From: Thalassospira xiamenensis M-5 = DSM 17429
GTDB lineage: Bacteria; Pseudomonadota; Alphaproteobacteria; Rhodospirillales; Thalassospiraceae
Assembly (NCBI RefSeq): GCF_000300235.2
Contig: NZ_CP004388.1
Span: 2,939,501-3,003,500 of the forward strand
Direction of reading: 5' to 3'
DNA: 64,000 nt
The translations under genes were made by a program, and so were the position numbers. This document shows positions 45,898 to 55,041 of this stretch, one piece after another. A model generated the notes under the pieces. It was not told the origin of the DNA. It worked only from the letters and a program-made list of their open reading frames with translations, and ran no database searches. Position 1 is the stretch's first letter. The number at the start of each line of letters is the position of its first letter.

Positions 45898-46791
45898 TCA
45901 GGCGGGCTCCAGTTCAGAAATATTCTTTGCCTCTTTCAGCAACGCCGACACAACCGGTGTTGCCGGTTCGCGCTTTGCCGCGATCATACCCACCAGATGA
46001 GACGCATCAGGATCAACAATCGGGATCGATTTGACCCGGTCGCGCATACTGAATTCCTTGACCATCTTGACCGGCATGATGCTGGCCCAGTTACCGGTAT
46101 GCACATGGGTAAAAAGCGCAATCATCGAATCACTTTCCAGCGTCGGGCTGATACGCGCGCCCGCCTCGTTCAGATGCTGATTGATAATCCGCCGGTTCTG
46201 CATATCGGGTGTCAGCAAACATAACGGAAATTCTGCCGCCTCACGCCACGTGATGCTTTCGCGGTCACCGATATCATCGAAATTCGATGTCACAAGATGA
46301 TAGCGCTCATAATAAAGCGGGATCGATGTCACACGGCCAAGCGGCTCATTATCCAGATAGGTAATCCCGACATCGATTTGAAGATTATCAAGCAGCGCCT
46401 GAATTTCTGTCGAAGTCCGCGACAGTACCGCAAAGGTCACATCCGGATGCTTTTCGCGAAACGGCGTGGTCAATTCATGCACCATCGAAAGTGCTGTCGG
46501 AATAACCGCAATCTGCACCTGCCCGGTCAGACCGAACCGCATCGCGCGCATTTCATCACGCATCGAACGCGAACTTCCGACAATATGGCGCGCCCATTCC
46601 AGAACCCGCTCGCCTTCTGGCGTCAGCCCCTGATAGCGCGAACCACGACGCACCAGAACCACACCAAGATGGTCTTCAAGCTGGCGAAGGGCACTGGAAA
46701 GGGTCGGCTGCGTCACACCGCATTCCTCGGCGGCGTGACCAAAATGCTGCTCTCTGGCAAGCACGATAAACATTTCGAGTTTGTCGATCAT
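45898..46791 (-). CDS. LysR-family regulator upstream of the formate dehydrogenase operon
   Basis: This 297-residue regulator probably controls the fds genes. The helix-turn-helix is in MFIVLAREQHFGHAAEECGVTQPTLSSALRQLEDHLGVVLVRR at residues 7-49. The effector domain has GQVQIAVIPTALSMVHELTTPF near 91 and IDVGITYLDNEPLGRV. It is on the same strand and directly upstream of fdsG, a layout seen in other fds loci. Its effector is unknown. Confidence 0.88.
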   Translation of the reverse strand: MIDKLEMFIVLAREQHFGHAAEECGVTQPTLSSALRQLEDHLGVVLVRRGSRYQGLTPEGERVLEWARHIVGSSRSMRDEMRAMRFGLTGQVQIAVIPTALSMVHELTTPFREKHPDVTFAVLSRTSTEIQALLDNLQIDVGITYLDNEPLGRVTSIPLYYERYHLVTSNFDDIGDRESITWREAAEFPLCLLTPDMQNRRIINQHLNEAGARISPTLESDSMIALFTHVHTGNWASIMPVKMVKEFSMRDRVKSIPIVDPDASHLVGMIAAKREPATPVVSALLKEAKNISELEPA

Positions 46792-47045
46792 GGCGTATCC
46801 GGCGCCTTTCGGGGAAACCCCGTCTGGTGGCGCACTTTATGTGATTGATGGACACCATTTGCGGGGCGGGTGTCCTGATTGCAGGATAACCCGAATGGCC
46901 ATAAAAGCCGAAGGGTTAATCCTGCAACAGGACCGGACATGACATTGATGCACTATCATGTCCAGGCGGGTCCGGGGACAGACGAACATACCCGGGCCCA
47001 GTGGTACCGGTCAGGGCCAAAGCCGACCGGCACCGGGGTTCGGCT

Positions 47046-48788
47046 TTACGCCTCAGACGTTGCCTCGCGGCCGGTCGGGGTCGGTTTGGCCGGGTCCGCT
47101 GCGGTTTCCATGTAATGCTTGTCATGGATCGGCTTGACCAGCGCGTTGGCAATCAGGCCAATCACCAGCAGGGCCGCCATGGCATACATGGTGGTGTTAT
47201 AAAGGCTTGGCGTCGGATCAACCGTCCCGGCCGGGGCGATTTCCATCAGACGGCCAATCGTCACGGTTTTGGCCGCAATCAGCTGATCAAGCTGTTCCAT
47301 ACCCGCACCGAACTTTGCCTGAAACGCTGCCGGATCGATCTTGGCAGCCAGTTCCTTGATCGAATTGCCGACCGATGTCTGACGCAGCTGGGTGATGGCA
47401 AGCGGGCCAAGCACGCCCGCGACACTCCATGCGGTCAGAAGACGACCATGGATGCCACCGACATATTTGGTTCCGAAAACATCTGCCAGGTAGGCCGGAA
47501 TGGTCGCAAAACCGCCACCATACATCGTGAAGATGATCATGGTTGCGCCATAGAACATCACAAGCCACGTCACGACCGGGTTCACACTGACCTGCCCCGC
47601 AGCATACGGGATCGACAGATACAGGATGATGCCAAGGATGAAGAAGCAGTAGTAGGTGTTCTTGCGTCCGATATAGTCCGAAATCGACGCCCAGAAGAAC
47701 CGGCCACACATGTTAAAGACCGAAATCATGAACACATAGGTCGCGGCAAAGCCGGAATTGACCACCAGCGGCAGGGTGCTGCCGAAAATCTCGCTCATCA
47801 TGGTTTTGGCAACGCCAATCACCCCGATGCCTGCCGTCACGTTAAAGCACAGCACGATCCAAAGCATATAGAATTGCGGGGTTTTCAGGGCCTGATCGAT
47901 ATGAACGTTGTTCTGGGTGATCATGCGCTTGGATGCAGTATCCGCCGTCGGCGGTGTCCAGCCAGCCGGGAGCCATCCTTCGCGCGGTACACGATACGAA
48001 AACGCCGCAATGACCATGACGATGAAATAGGCGATGCCAAGCGTAAAGAAGGTCGCCGCCGCACCGGTATTGCCCGTGCCCGCAACATATACGCCCTGCT
48101 CGATCGTCACCGGCGCCGAAGCAACCTGTGCCGCACCGGCGACAACAACCTCGACCATCTGGCCACCGACTTCGGCCATACGCTTGCCACCTTCGGTGAC
48201 AAGGTTCACGGCACTTTCCGGCCCAAGATATTCCGGCACCTTATAGAAGAATGAAAGCAGGCTTTCCTTGATCGGCGTTGCGATCATCGCACCACCGCCA
48301 AAGCCCATGATCGCCATACCGGTTGCCATGCCGCGACGGTCCGGGAACCAGCGGATCAGGGTTGATACCGGCGATACATAGCCAAGCCCAAGGCCACAAC
48401 CGCCAAGCGCGCCATAACCCAGATAAACCAGCCAAAGCTGATGGGTCGCAATGCCCATGCCACCGATGATGAAACCACCGCCCCAGCAAAATGCGGCAAC
48501 AACACCCACCATACGAGGGCCGACTTCTTCAAGCCATTTTCCGCCAAATGCCGCGGCCAGCCCCAGAAATACAATCGCGACCGAGAAAATCCAGACAACA
48601 GATTGCAGGCCCCAGTCACCAGAGCTTGACGCAACCACGCCGAATTCCTTGATCAGTGGCGGGTTGAAAATCGACCAAGCATAGACAGAGCCGATGCAAA
48701 GATGAATGGCGATGGATGCTGGCGGAACTTTCCAGCGATTGAAATCGTCCCCTGCGACGATATGTTCTTTTTTAAGGCGATCAAACAT
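47046..48788 (-). CDS. OFA-family major facilitator (oxalate/formate antiporter-like)
   Basis: This 580-residue MFS transporter with about 12 membrane segments belongs to the OFA family, which exchanges oxalate for formate or carries related acids. Marks are PPASIAIHLCIGSVYAWSIFNPPL near the start, GYGALGGCGLGLGYVSPVSTLIRWFPDRRGMATGMAIMGFGGGAMI and, in the second half, MCGRFFWASISDYIGRKNTYYCFFILG. It is longer than usual because of a central insert (residues about 210-280) and an extra region before the last helix. GGGAGGA precedes the ATG at 48788. It has a sigma-54 promoter. The formate dehydrogenase genes suggest formate or oxalate as substrate. Confidence 0.88.
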   Translation of the reverse strand: MFDRLKKEHIVAGDDFNRWKVPPASIAIHLCIGSVYAWSIFNPPLIKEFGVVASSSGDWGLQSVVWIFSVAIVFLGLAAAFGGKWLEEVGPRMVGVVAAFCWGGGFIIGGMGIATHQLWLVYLGYGALGGCGLGLGYVSPVSTLIRWFPDRRGMATGMAIMGFGGGAMIATPIKESLLSFFYKVPEYLGPESAVNLVTEGGKRMAEVGGQMVEVVVAGAAQVASAPVTIEQGVYVAGTGNTGAAATFFTLGIAYFIVMVIAAFSYRVPREGWLPAGWTPPTADTASKRMITQNNVHIDQALKTPQFYMLWIVLCFNVTAGIGVIGVAKTMMSEIFGSTLPLVVNSGFAATYVFMISVFNMCGRFFWASISDYIGRKNTYYCFFILGIILYLSIPYAAGQVSVNPVVTWLVMFYGATMIIFTMYGGGFATIPAYLADVFGTKYVGGIHGRLLTAWSVAGVLGPLAITQLRQTSVGNSIKELAAKIDPAAFQAKFGAGMEQLDQLIAAKTVTIGRLMEIAPAGTVDPTPSLYNTTMYAMAALLVIGLIANALVKPIHDKHYMETAADPAKPTPTGREATSEA

Positions 48789-48891
48789 TTGTGTTTTTCC
48801 TCCCGGTATTATGTTCATCCGGCGGCCCCATCCCCCCAAATCGGATGAATGCTGCAAGGCCATATCGGTAAGACCCGGAAACCACACCGTC

Positions 48892-48906
48892 GCAATCGCT
48901 ATGCCA
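48892..48906 (-). promoter_or_regulatory. Sigma-54 (-24/-12) promoter of the OFA transporter gene
   Basis: On the minus strand this reads TGGCAT-AGCGA-TTGC. It fits the TGGCAC-N5-TTGC consensus except at one base and has exact GG-to-GC spacing. The predicted start lies about 90 bases before the ATG. An NtrC-type activator with a GAFTGA loop is encoded upstream. Confidence 0.72.
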
Positions 48907-48972
48907 TTCAGCCTGTTGCCTGATTTTCTGGAAGTTTTTGAAAGACAATCATCATATTGCAGCGCACGCGGG

Positions 48973-48987
48973 TGGACAAAATGTCCA
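48973..48987. promoter_or_regulatory. Upstream activator site 1 (TGGACAAAATGTCCA)
   Basis: A perfect palindrome (arms TGGACA/TGTCCA around AAA) lies about 75 bases upstream of the -24 element. The same 13-base core recurs at 49017, 43 bases away, which is four helical turns. Confidence 0.75.
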
Positions 48988-49015
48988 ACAAATTTTTACT
49001 GTGCAATGCACCATC

Positions 49016-49030
49016 CGGACAAAATGTCCA
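49016..49030. promoter_or_regulatory. Upstream activator site 2 (CGGACAAAATGTCCA)
   Basis: This is a second copy of GGACAAAATGTCC. Together with site 1 it forms the paired binding sites typical of NtrC/DctD-class regulators. A small palindrome, GTGCAATGCAC (49001-49011), lies between the copies. Confidence 0.75.
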
Positions 49031-49047
49031 ACCTAATGGCAGAACAA

Positions 49048-51075
49048 TCAATCCGCTTCAGGCAACCAGATGGTGAATAACGTGCCCTTGCCCGGCTCGC
49101 TCTCAACCGCCATGGCCCCGCCCTGCCGGTCAATCAGGGTTTTGCTGATCGATAAGCCCAACCCCGTGCCTTCGCGGCGCTTGGTCGTATAGAAAGGATC
49201 GAAAATACGCCCCAGTATGTCGGACGACATCCCCGTTCCCGTATCGCGGATCGAAATGCGAATGCCAGGTTTTCCGTTTCGATCAAAATCCTCGTCAATC
49301 AGGGTCAGGGTGCCACTTCCGAGCATGGCATGCAGGGCATTGACCATCAGATTGACCACCACCTGCTGCAATTCCGTCCGGTTCATCAGAATAAGCCGTC
49401 TGGCCCGGCTCTCGCGCGCAACCTCGATATCGGCCTTGTTCAACAGATGCTGCACCAGCGGCAGGCAGTCGCCAATCACCTCGCCTGGTGAATGGCGTTC
49501 GACAAATCCGGCATATTCTTCGGGTTTGGCAAATTGCAGAAGCTTGGTGACAATCAGGTTGATACGGCTGACCTGTTCGTCAATCAGGCGGAATTCGGTT
49601 TCGGCAATTCGCACATTTTCGCCCAGTAAATCACGCACCACATCAAGGTTCCCCTGAAGCACCGCCACCGGATTGTTGATTTCATGGGCCACACCGGCGG
49701 TAATTTCACCGATGGCTGCCAGTTTCTCGGACATGATCAATTGCTTGGTCGTCGCCTCAAGCTGGCGGTTGGCTTCGCGAAGTTCGCTGGTGCGCGCATC
49801 GACCCGCGCATTCAGTTCCTCGTTCCAGGCGCGCAAACGTTTGTCACGTTCCTGCACCTGATCAAGCAGATCATCAAGATGTTCCGCCACCAGCGATATT
49901 TCATCCTGCACCTGATCAATATGGGTTCGCGCGCCAAAGTCTCCGCTCTCGACCCGTGCAATCGTCTGGGTCATACGTTCAAGCGGCTTGAAAATACCGC
50001 GCGCCCATCGCAGGAAGATCGGAACGCTCAGCGTCGCGACAAACAGAAACGCCGCAATGATGATCAGCAGGCTTTCATATTTCGTCTGGGCAAACGGCGC
50101 TTCAAGGAACCCGACATACAGCATTCCGACACGGTCGCCAAAGCTGTCCACAATCGGCTCATAGGCTGAAATGTACCAGTCATTGACGACAAACGCGCTA
50201 TCAAGCCACACCTTGCCGTCTTCCAGAACATTCTGGCGCACCGCACTCGAAACACGGGTGCCCAGCGCACGTCGCCCTTCAAACAGCCGCACATTGGTGC
50301 TGATTCGCACATCATCAAGAAAAAGCGTCGCCGTCCCCTGACTGCCTTCCGGAAGGCTGCTTTCGCGGTAAACCAGATCATTGATCGTATCAATGAACAC
50401 AAGGTTCTGGTTTAACAATATGCCCCCGACCAGCGCGCCATCAATGTCCTCCGGCCCCACCATCGGCAGGGAAACATGACTTGCCGAATGCACAACCATG
50501 CCGCGCGTTTCGGCATCGCGCGTGGTTGGCACTGCATTGGGTGTCGGCACCAGATCAAGCCGCGCGCGTGCCGCCAGATCGGGCGAAATCGCCGCCAGAT
50601 CGGCATTGTCAAAGATGTCCACCCCGGTCAAGGACGCCCCCGAAAGGGCTGTTGCAATCACCGGCCAGTCGGCATCAAGTCGCGGGGTGGCCTGCCGGGG
50701 GGACGCCCCTGAAACAATCCCCTGCCGATTGGCGATATACAGGAAATCAAGACCAAGCTCGGCCCGCTTTGCCGCCAACAGATCATCGATCCGCGCCCGG
50801 TCCCCCGATGTCAGAACATCACGAAACGTCACTGATTGGCCAAGGGCTTCGATCTGTTCGCCGGTGGTTTCAAGGATATGAGTAAAATACTGATGGGCAA
50901 TCGTCAGGTCGCCATTGACCTTTGATGTCAAAAGCGCGTCAAACTTGCTGTTCCAACGTACCATCATCACGCCCAGCAAAAGCGGCAGGATGACCAGTGT
51001 TGGCAATAACGCAATCGCCAGCAATTTGAACCGCACAGACCGGGTGCGTTTGGTGCGGCGGCCCGGCCACTGCAT
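49048..51075 (-). CDS. Membrane sensor histidine kinase with periplasmic Cache-type domain
   Basis: This 675-residue sensor probably detects a small carboxylate. A first membrane segment (FKLLAIALLPTLVILPLLLGVMMV) is followed by a periplasmic region of about 280 residues resembling a Cache domain, with DALLTSKVNGDLTIAHQYF and GTRVSSAVRQNVLEDGKVWLDSAFVVNDWYISAYEPI. A second segment (LLIIIAAFLFVATLSVPIFL) leads to HAMP, a coiled coil, and the H-box GEITAGVAHEINNPVAVLQG. The N, G1 and G2 ATP boxes include VVVNLMVNALHAM and REGTGLGLSISKTL. The ATG at 51075 overlaps the regulator stop by one base. Confidence 0.9.
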   Translation of the reverse strand: MQWPGRRTKRTRSVRFKLLAIALLPTLVILPLLLGVMMVRWNSKFDALLTSKVNGDLTIAHQYFTHILETTGEQIEALGQSVTFRDVLTSGDRARIDDLLAAKRAELGLDFLYIANRQGIVSGASPRQATPRLDADWPVIATALSGASLTGVDIFDNADLAAISPDLAARARLDLVPTPNAVPTTRDAETRGMVVHSASHVSLPMVGPEDIDGALVGGILLNQNLVFIDTINDLVYRESSLPEGSQGTATLFLDDVRISTNVRLFEGRRALGTRVSSAVRQNVLEDGKVWLDSAFVVNDWYISAYEPIVDSFGDRVGMLYVGFLEAPFAQTKYESLLIIIAAFLFVATLSVPIFLRWARGIFKPLERMTQTIARVESGDFGARTHIDQVQDEISLVAEHLDDLLDQVQERDKRLRAWNEELNARVDARTSELREANRQLEATTKQLIMSEKLAAIGEITAGVAHEINNPVAVLQGNLDVVRDLLGENVRIAETEFRLIDEQVSRINLIVTKLLQFAKPEEYAGFVERHSPGEVIGDCLPLVQHLLNKADIEVARESRARRLILMNRTELQQVVVNLMVNALHAMLGSGTLTLIDEDFDRNGKPGIRISIRDTGTGMSSDILGRIFDPFYTTKRREGTGLGLSISKTLIDRQGGAMAVESEPGKGTLFTIWLPEAD

Positions 51076-52502
51076 CAGTCGGCCCAATCGGCAAATTTGC
51101 GGTCAATTGTCTTGCGCGAAATGCCCAGACGCCGTGCGGCTTCATTACGATTGCCGTCGGTCTTGTGCACCATCGCCATAATGTGACGGCGCTCCATTTC
51201 CTCCAACGTTTCGTCATGGTCGGCATGTCCTTCGGCACCGGCCTGTTCATCACGAAACTCGGCCGGGAACCGCCCAAGGATCAGGGTGCGCTCGACAAGG
51301 TTGCGCAATTCGCGCACATTCCCAGGCCAGTCATATCGCGTCAATCCGGCCCGCACCGCCCCGTCCATCGCGACTTGCGGCACGCCAAGCTGCTTTGAAA
51401 GTTTGCTCATGAACAGGCTGGCAAGTTCAAGCACATCATCCCCGCGCTCCCGCAACGGCGGCATTGCGATATGCATGACATTGATCCGGTAAAACAGATC
51501 GGCACGGAACCGGCCCGCTTCGACCTCTGCCTCCAGATCGGCATTGGTGGCAAAGACAAACCGCAAGTCGACCGGTGCCTCGCGCTCCGACCCTACCGGG
51601 CGGATACGACGGCTTTCAATCGCGCGCAAAAGCTTGCTTTGCGTCGCCAGTGACAATTCCCCGACCTCGTCCAGAAACAGGGTACCACCCTGCGCATGCA
51701 TGAAAAGCCCGTCGCGCGTGGTTTGCGCCCCGGTAAAGGCCCCTTTCAGGTGCCCGAACAATTCGGCCTCTATCATCTCGGACGGAATGGCGGCACAATT
51801 GATCGGCACGAACGGTTTTTCGGCCCGGTCGGACAACGCGTGTAACGAGCGCGCTGTCACTTCCTTGCCCGTGCCGCTTTCCCCGGAAATCAGGATCGAT
51901 GTCGGAAGGGGTGCGACCCTTGCAATGGTTTCACGGATTTCCTGGATTTGCGCCGAATAACCAATCAGCTTGTCGCGCAACAACACATGATCGGATGTCG
52001 CGCGCAATTCATGGCGTAAAACATGGTTTTCGCGCCGCAACCGCATCCGGTCAAGGCAGCGCGCCACCGCATTCAAAATCTGGTTGGACCGAAACGGTTT
52101 CAGGACAAAATCAACCGCCCCGGCCCGCAATGCCTTGATCGCGGTATCCAGATCGGCATAGGCCGTCATCAGGATCGCATCGGAAAAGAAACCTATTTCG
52201 CGCTGCTCGGTCAACCACTCGACCCCGGACTTGCCCGGCATGATGTTATCAAGGATCACGACATCAAAATGATGCTGATCGAGAAGCTTGGTCGCTTCTT
52301 CGCAATCAGCGGCTTCTTCGACCCGTTTGGCGCGCGGTCCCAATGTACGCAAAAGGAAATTGCGCATCCCCGGTTCGTCATCGACGATCAGGATCGATGC
52401 TTTCTCCAGCCACGGCCCGAATTCCGGCCCCGGCTTGCCATCCGGTTGCGCTGCGGGTGATGGTGCCGCCAACTCCGGCGCACCCATTGCCGTCGATCTC
52501 AT
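51075..52502 (-). CDS. NtrC/DctD-class sigma-54-dependent response regulator
   Basis: This 475-residue activator has a receiver domain after a loose 35-residue N-terminal extension. Phosphorylation residues are ILIVDDEPGM and VVILDNIMPG, with the Lys in FVLKPFR. The AAA+ domain has Walker A GESGTGKE, the sigma-54 contact loop GAFTGA and Walker B LFLDEVGEL. The C-terminus is a Fis-type helix-turn-helix (NEAARRLGISRKTIDRKFADW). GGAGGAAT precedes the ATG at 52502. It is co-transcribed with the kinase and probably binds the palindromes at 48973-49030. Confidence 0.93.
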   Translation of the reverse strand: MRSTAMGAPELAAPSPAAQPDGKPGPEFGPWLEKASILIVDDEPGMRNFLLRTLGPRAKRVEEAADCEEATKLLDQHHFDVVILDNIMPGKSGVEWLTEQREIGFFSDAILMTAYADLDTAIKALRAGAVDFVLKPFRSNQILNAVARCLDRMRLRRENHVLRHELRATSDHVLLRDKLIGYSAQIQEIRETIARVAPLPTSILISGESGTGKEVTARSLHALSDRAEKPFVPINCAAIPSEMIEAELFGHLKGAFTGAQTTRDGLFMHAQGGTLFLDEVGELSLATQSKLLRAIESRRIRPVGSEREAPVDLRFVFATNADLEAEVEAGRFRADLFYRINVMHIAMPPLRERGDDVLELASLFMSKLSKQLGVPQVAMDGAVRAGLTRYDWPGNVRELRNLVERTLILGRFPAEFRDEQAGAEGHADHDETLEEMERRHIMAMVHKTDGNRNEAARRLGISRKTIDRKFADWAD

Positions 52503-52630
52503 TGATATTCCTCCGCCGATCTTCCCGGTCATTTTGTTTTTATTTTTTCGAAGATTAGATCAGCAGCACATGAAAAGCAAAACCGTTGGTCGCATTCCTC
52601 AAAGTTCCTCGCGCGCGCCCAATAAAAACC

Positions 52631-52656
52631 GGGCGGGAAACCAATGTTCCCCGCCC
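52631..52656 (-). terminator. Terminator of the second TonB receptor gene
   Basis: On the minus strand GGGCGGGGAAC...TTTCCCGCCC forms a GC stem with a one-base bulge, followed by GGTTTTTATT. It lies 50 bases after the receptor stop, in a 203-base gap with no gene. Confidence 0.75.
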
Positions 52657-52705
52657 TATGAATTCTGAAATATTTTGGGCACTACGCCCCAGATAAAACG
52701 ACGTT

Positions 52706-54781
52706 CTAGAACTCGTAACGCGCTGCCACCCCGAAAGTCAAAGGTGCGCCAACATCGACGACTGTATCGCTCTGATTGGCTGTAACGTAACGCTCGTTAA
52801 ACAGGTTTTTGACATAGCCGGTAAATGTCATGCTGCCAACGGCATATTCCGCATTCAGATTCACCAGCGTCACCGGATCGCTACGCCGTTCACCGACGAC
52901 AGTCGAACCGCTAGTGATAAAGTTGGAAATGCTGTCATCCTGATAGACAACATTGGTTCCGATCATAAGACCGTTATCAAAGGTGTAATTGGCCCCGACG
53001 GATGCCAGATATTTCGGCGCAAACATGAATTCGTGGCCGCTATAATCAACACCGTCCGATACAAAAGAATTGTACTTGGTATCACTGTAAGACGCACCGG
53101 CATGCACAGAAAGTTGCGATGTGACCAGATATTGCGCCGAAAGTTCCGCTCCGGCCATCCGGCTATCAGCCGCATTGGCCACCTGGCGGTTGCCACTACT
53201 ATCACGGAACGTAACCTGCTGATCGGTCCAGTCGGTGTAATAAATGTTGGCATTGGTCCGCAAACGACGGTTCAGCCAATTGCCACGCCAAGCCAGTTCA
53301 TAAGTATCGGTAAATTCAGGATCATAAGGTGTATGAAGGGCAAGTGATCGAAGATTCACCCCCCCACTGCGATAGCCGCGCTGCCACGTAACCCCGACAA
53401 GATGGTTCTCCGTCACGTCATAACTCAGGCCCAGTTTCGGCAGCAAAACACTGGAAGTGATATTTTCGTTTGCAGAAGGGTCCGTCGCCAAATTAAGCGT
53501 ATCAACCGTGTAGTCAATCCGGGTGTGGTTTTCCTCATGGTCCCAGCGAAGACCAGTAATCAGGGTCCAGTCATTAACGAACTCCCAGTTTGCCTCGCCA
53601 AACAGAGCATAACTGTCAATTTCAACCTTGCCCTTTTCATTCATGACGGTTGTCCCGCTTACGGCAAGCTTGTCGTCAATATCACTGGTCGTCCGGCCAA
53701 GATAGGCACCAAAGAACCCGGTAAGATTTTCATAATCATAACCAAGCCGAACTTCCTGACTGGCAAGGGTCTGTTCATGCTCGCGAAGAGCCGCCTGCGA
53801 CGTTGTTGGCGTCCTGTCGAAATCAAGGGCAGCACTATAATCAACAAGTGTCGCCGAACTGATGCTGGTCAATGTCCATTCACCATCCAGATACCAGTCG
53901 AGCTTGCCCGTTACCGCATTCTGATCAAACTTGTGATAGGTTTCGGTATTCTCGTATACATTGAAGTAATCTGGCACACCGTCATTTGCATCAACCGCAT
54001 TAAGTCCGGCACGCTGATCATTATGCGAAAAAGTCAGCAGCACATCGACATCATCCGACGGCAGGAACAATAGCTTCCCGCGCACATTGGCCGACCGCAA
54101 AGGATTGGCATCATCGCCCAATGTCGGGTTATTGATGTATCCATCCTCGGTTTGATAATCGACGGCCAACCGTCCCGCCAACCTGTCTTCAATCAGTGCA
54201 CCATTGGCAAGTGCCGATGAACCCTTTTCACCATAGCGGCCAAGATTTCCCTGTACGGCGAATTCGGGGGTAAATGTCGGGTCTTTGGTTTTCATCACCA
54301 CCGCACCGGCAAGCGAGTTACGCCCTTGTGTGGTCGATTGCGCTCCGCGATAAACTTCAACCTGCTCAACATCCCAGACCGAGAGCGGATTGGCCGTCAG
54401 CAGACGGTTACTTTGGATCGCATCGTCAACATAAACCGAAATCGCACCGTTAAGGGCGGCTGCCCCCTGTTCGTCAAACCCTTGGATCGGAACACCGCGA
54501 ATACCCCAGTTTTCGTTGCCGGACTGAGTATAGACGCCGGGCGTACCACTCAGCACATCCTGAAGGGTCTTCGCTCCTTCTTTGCGGATATCTTCGCTGG
54601 TGCTGACCGCAACACTCGAAAGTGTCCTGTCCTGACTGCGCTGGATTTTTTCTCCTGTGACGATAACTTCTTCTAGCTGAATAACTTCCTGCGGCACTTC
54701 CTCGTCCGCAAATACCGGCGTGATACCCAGCGCGCTGGAAGCCACCGCCAGCGCCAAAGAGTTTTTACTGAAAACTTGCAT
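52706..54781 (-). CDS. TonB-dependent siderophore receptor (no STN domain)
   Basis: This outer-membrane receptor of 691 residues has a signal peptide ending near ITPVFA. The TonB box is probably EEVIVTG at about residue 37. The plug contains VAVSTSEDIRKEGAKTLQDVLSGTPGVYTQ, WGIRGVPIQGFDEQGAAALNGAISVYVDDA and VEVYRGAQSTTQGRNSLAGAVVMKTKDP. The barrel ends in FGVAARYEF with the terminal Phe. It lacks the STN extension of the 1061 receptor, so it does not signal through FecR. A FhuF reductase gene lies upstream on the same strand, which supports a ferric siderophore ligand. Confidence 0.9.
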   Translation of the reverse strand: MQVFSKNSLALAVASSALGITPVFADEEVPQEVIQLEEVIVTGEKIQRSQDRTLSSVAVSTSEDIRKEGAKTLQDVLSGTPGVYTQSGNENWGIRGVPIQGFDEQGAAALNGAISVYVDDAIQSNRLLTANPLSVWDVEQVEVYRGAQSTTQGRNSLAGAVVMKTKDPTFTPEFAVQGNLGRYGEKGSSALANGALIEDRLAGRLAVDYQTEDGYINNPTLGDDANPLRSANVRGKLLFLPSDDVDVLLTFSHNDQRAGLNAVDANDGVPDYFNVYENTETYHKFDQNAVTGKLDWYLDGEWTLTSISSATLVDYSAALDFDRTPTTSQAALREHEQTLASQEVRLGYDYENLTGFFGAYLGRTTSDIDDKLAVSGTTVMNEKGKVEIDSYALFGEANWEFVNDWTLITGLRWDHEENHTRIDYTVDTLNLATDPSANENITSSVLLPKLGLSYDVTENHLVGVTWQRGYRSGGVNLRSLALHTPYDPEFTDTYELAWRGNWLNRRLRTNANIYYTDWTDQQVTFRDSSGNRQVANAADSRMAGAELSAQYLVTSQLSVHAGASYSDTKYNSFVSDGVDYSGHEFMFAPKYLASVGANYTFDNGLMIGTNVVYQDDSISNFITSGSTVVGERRSDPVTLVNLNAEYAVGSMTFTGYVKNLFNERYVTANQSDTVVDVGAPLTFGVAARYEF

Positions 54782-55041
54782 TACCTTGCTTCCCATTCAG
54801 AACCACATTTTTTCAAGCGTTGCGGTAAAGAAGTCAGAAGGTTCACACTGTCCGTTTCCCGCCTTCCCCCGCTCCCTGAAACATCTGTTGCGAATGATTA
54901 AGCACGATCAATTGCAAATGACAATAGTTATTATTCGCTATAATAAGCACGTATTTTCAGTGAATTAGTTTTTTTGAGGAGAAGCACACAGAAGATGCAG
55001 ATACATACCACCCAGACCGAGCCGATAAGTCGCACCTCAAT

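Noticed and set aside
46792..47045. Open frame on the plus strand overlapping the gap between the LysR and OFA genes (46879-47115)
   Set aside because: It has no ribosome site, odd composition (rich in Arg, Gly, Pro) and overlaps the OFA gene end. It is read as a chance frame.
47019..47047. Hairpin AAAGCCGA...TCGGCTTT at the end of the OFA gene as a terminator
   Set aside because: It overlaps the stop codon, the loop is long and no T-run follows on the minus strand. I left it out as a terminator.
54911..54940. Possible Fur box upstream of the second TonB receptor
   Set aside because: CAAATGACAATAGTTATTATT has only partial symmetry and mismatches the Fur consensus at several places. It is not strong enough to list as a feature.
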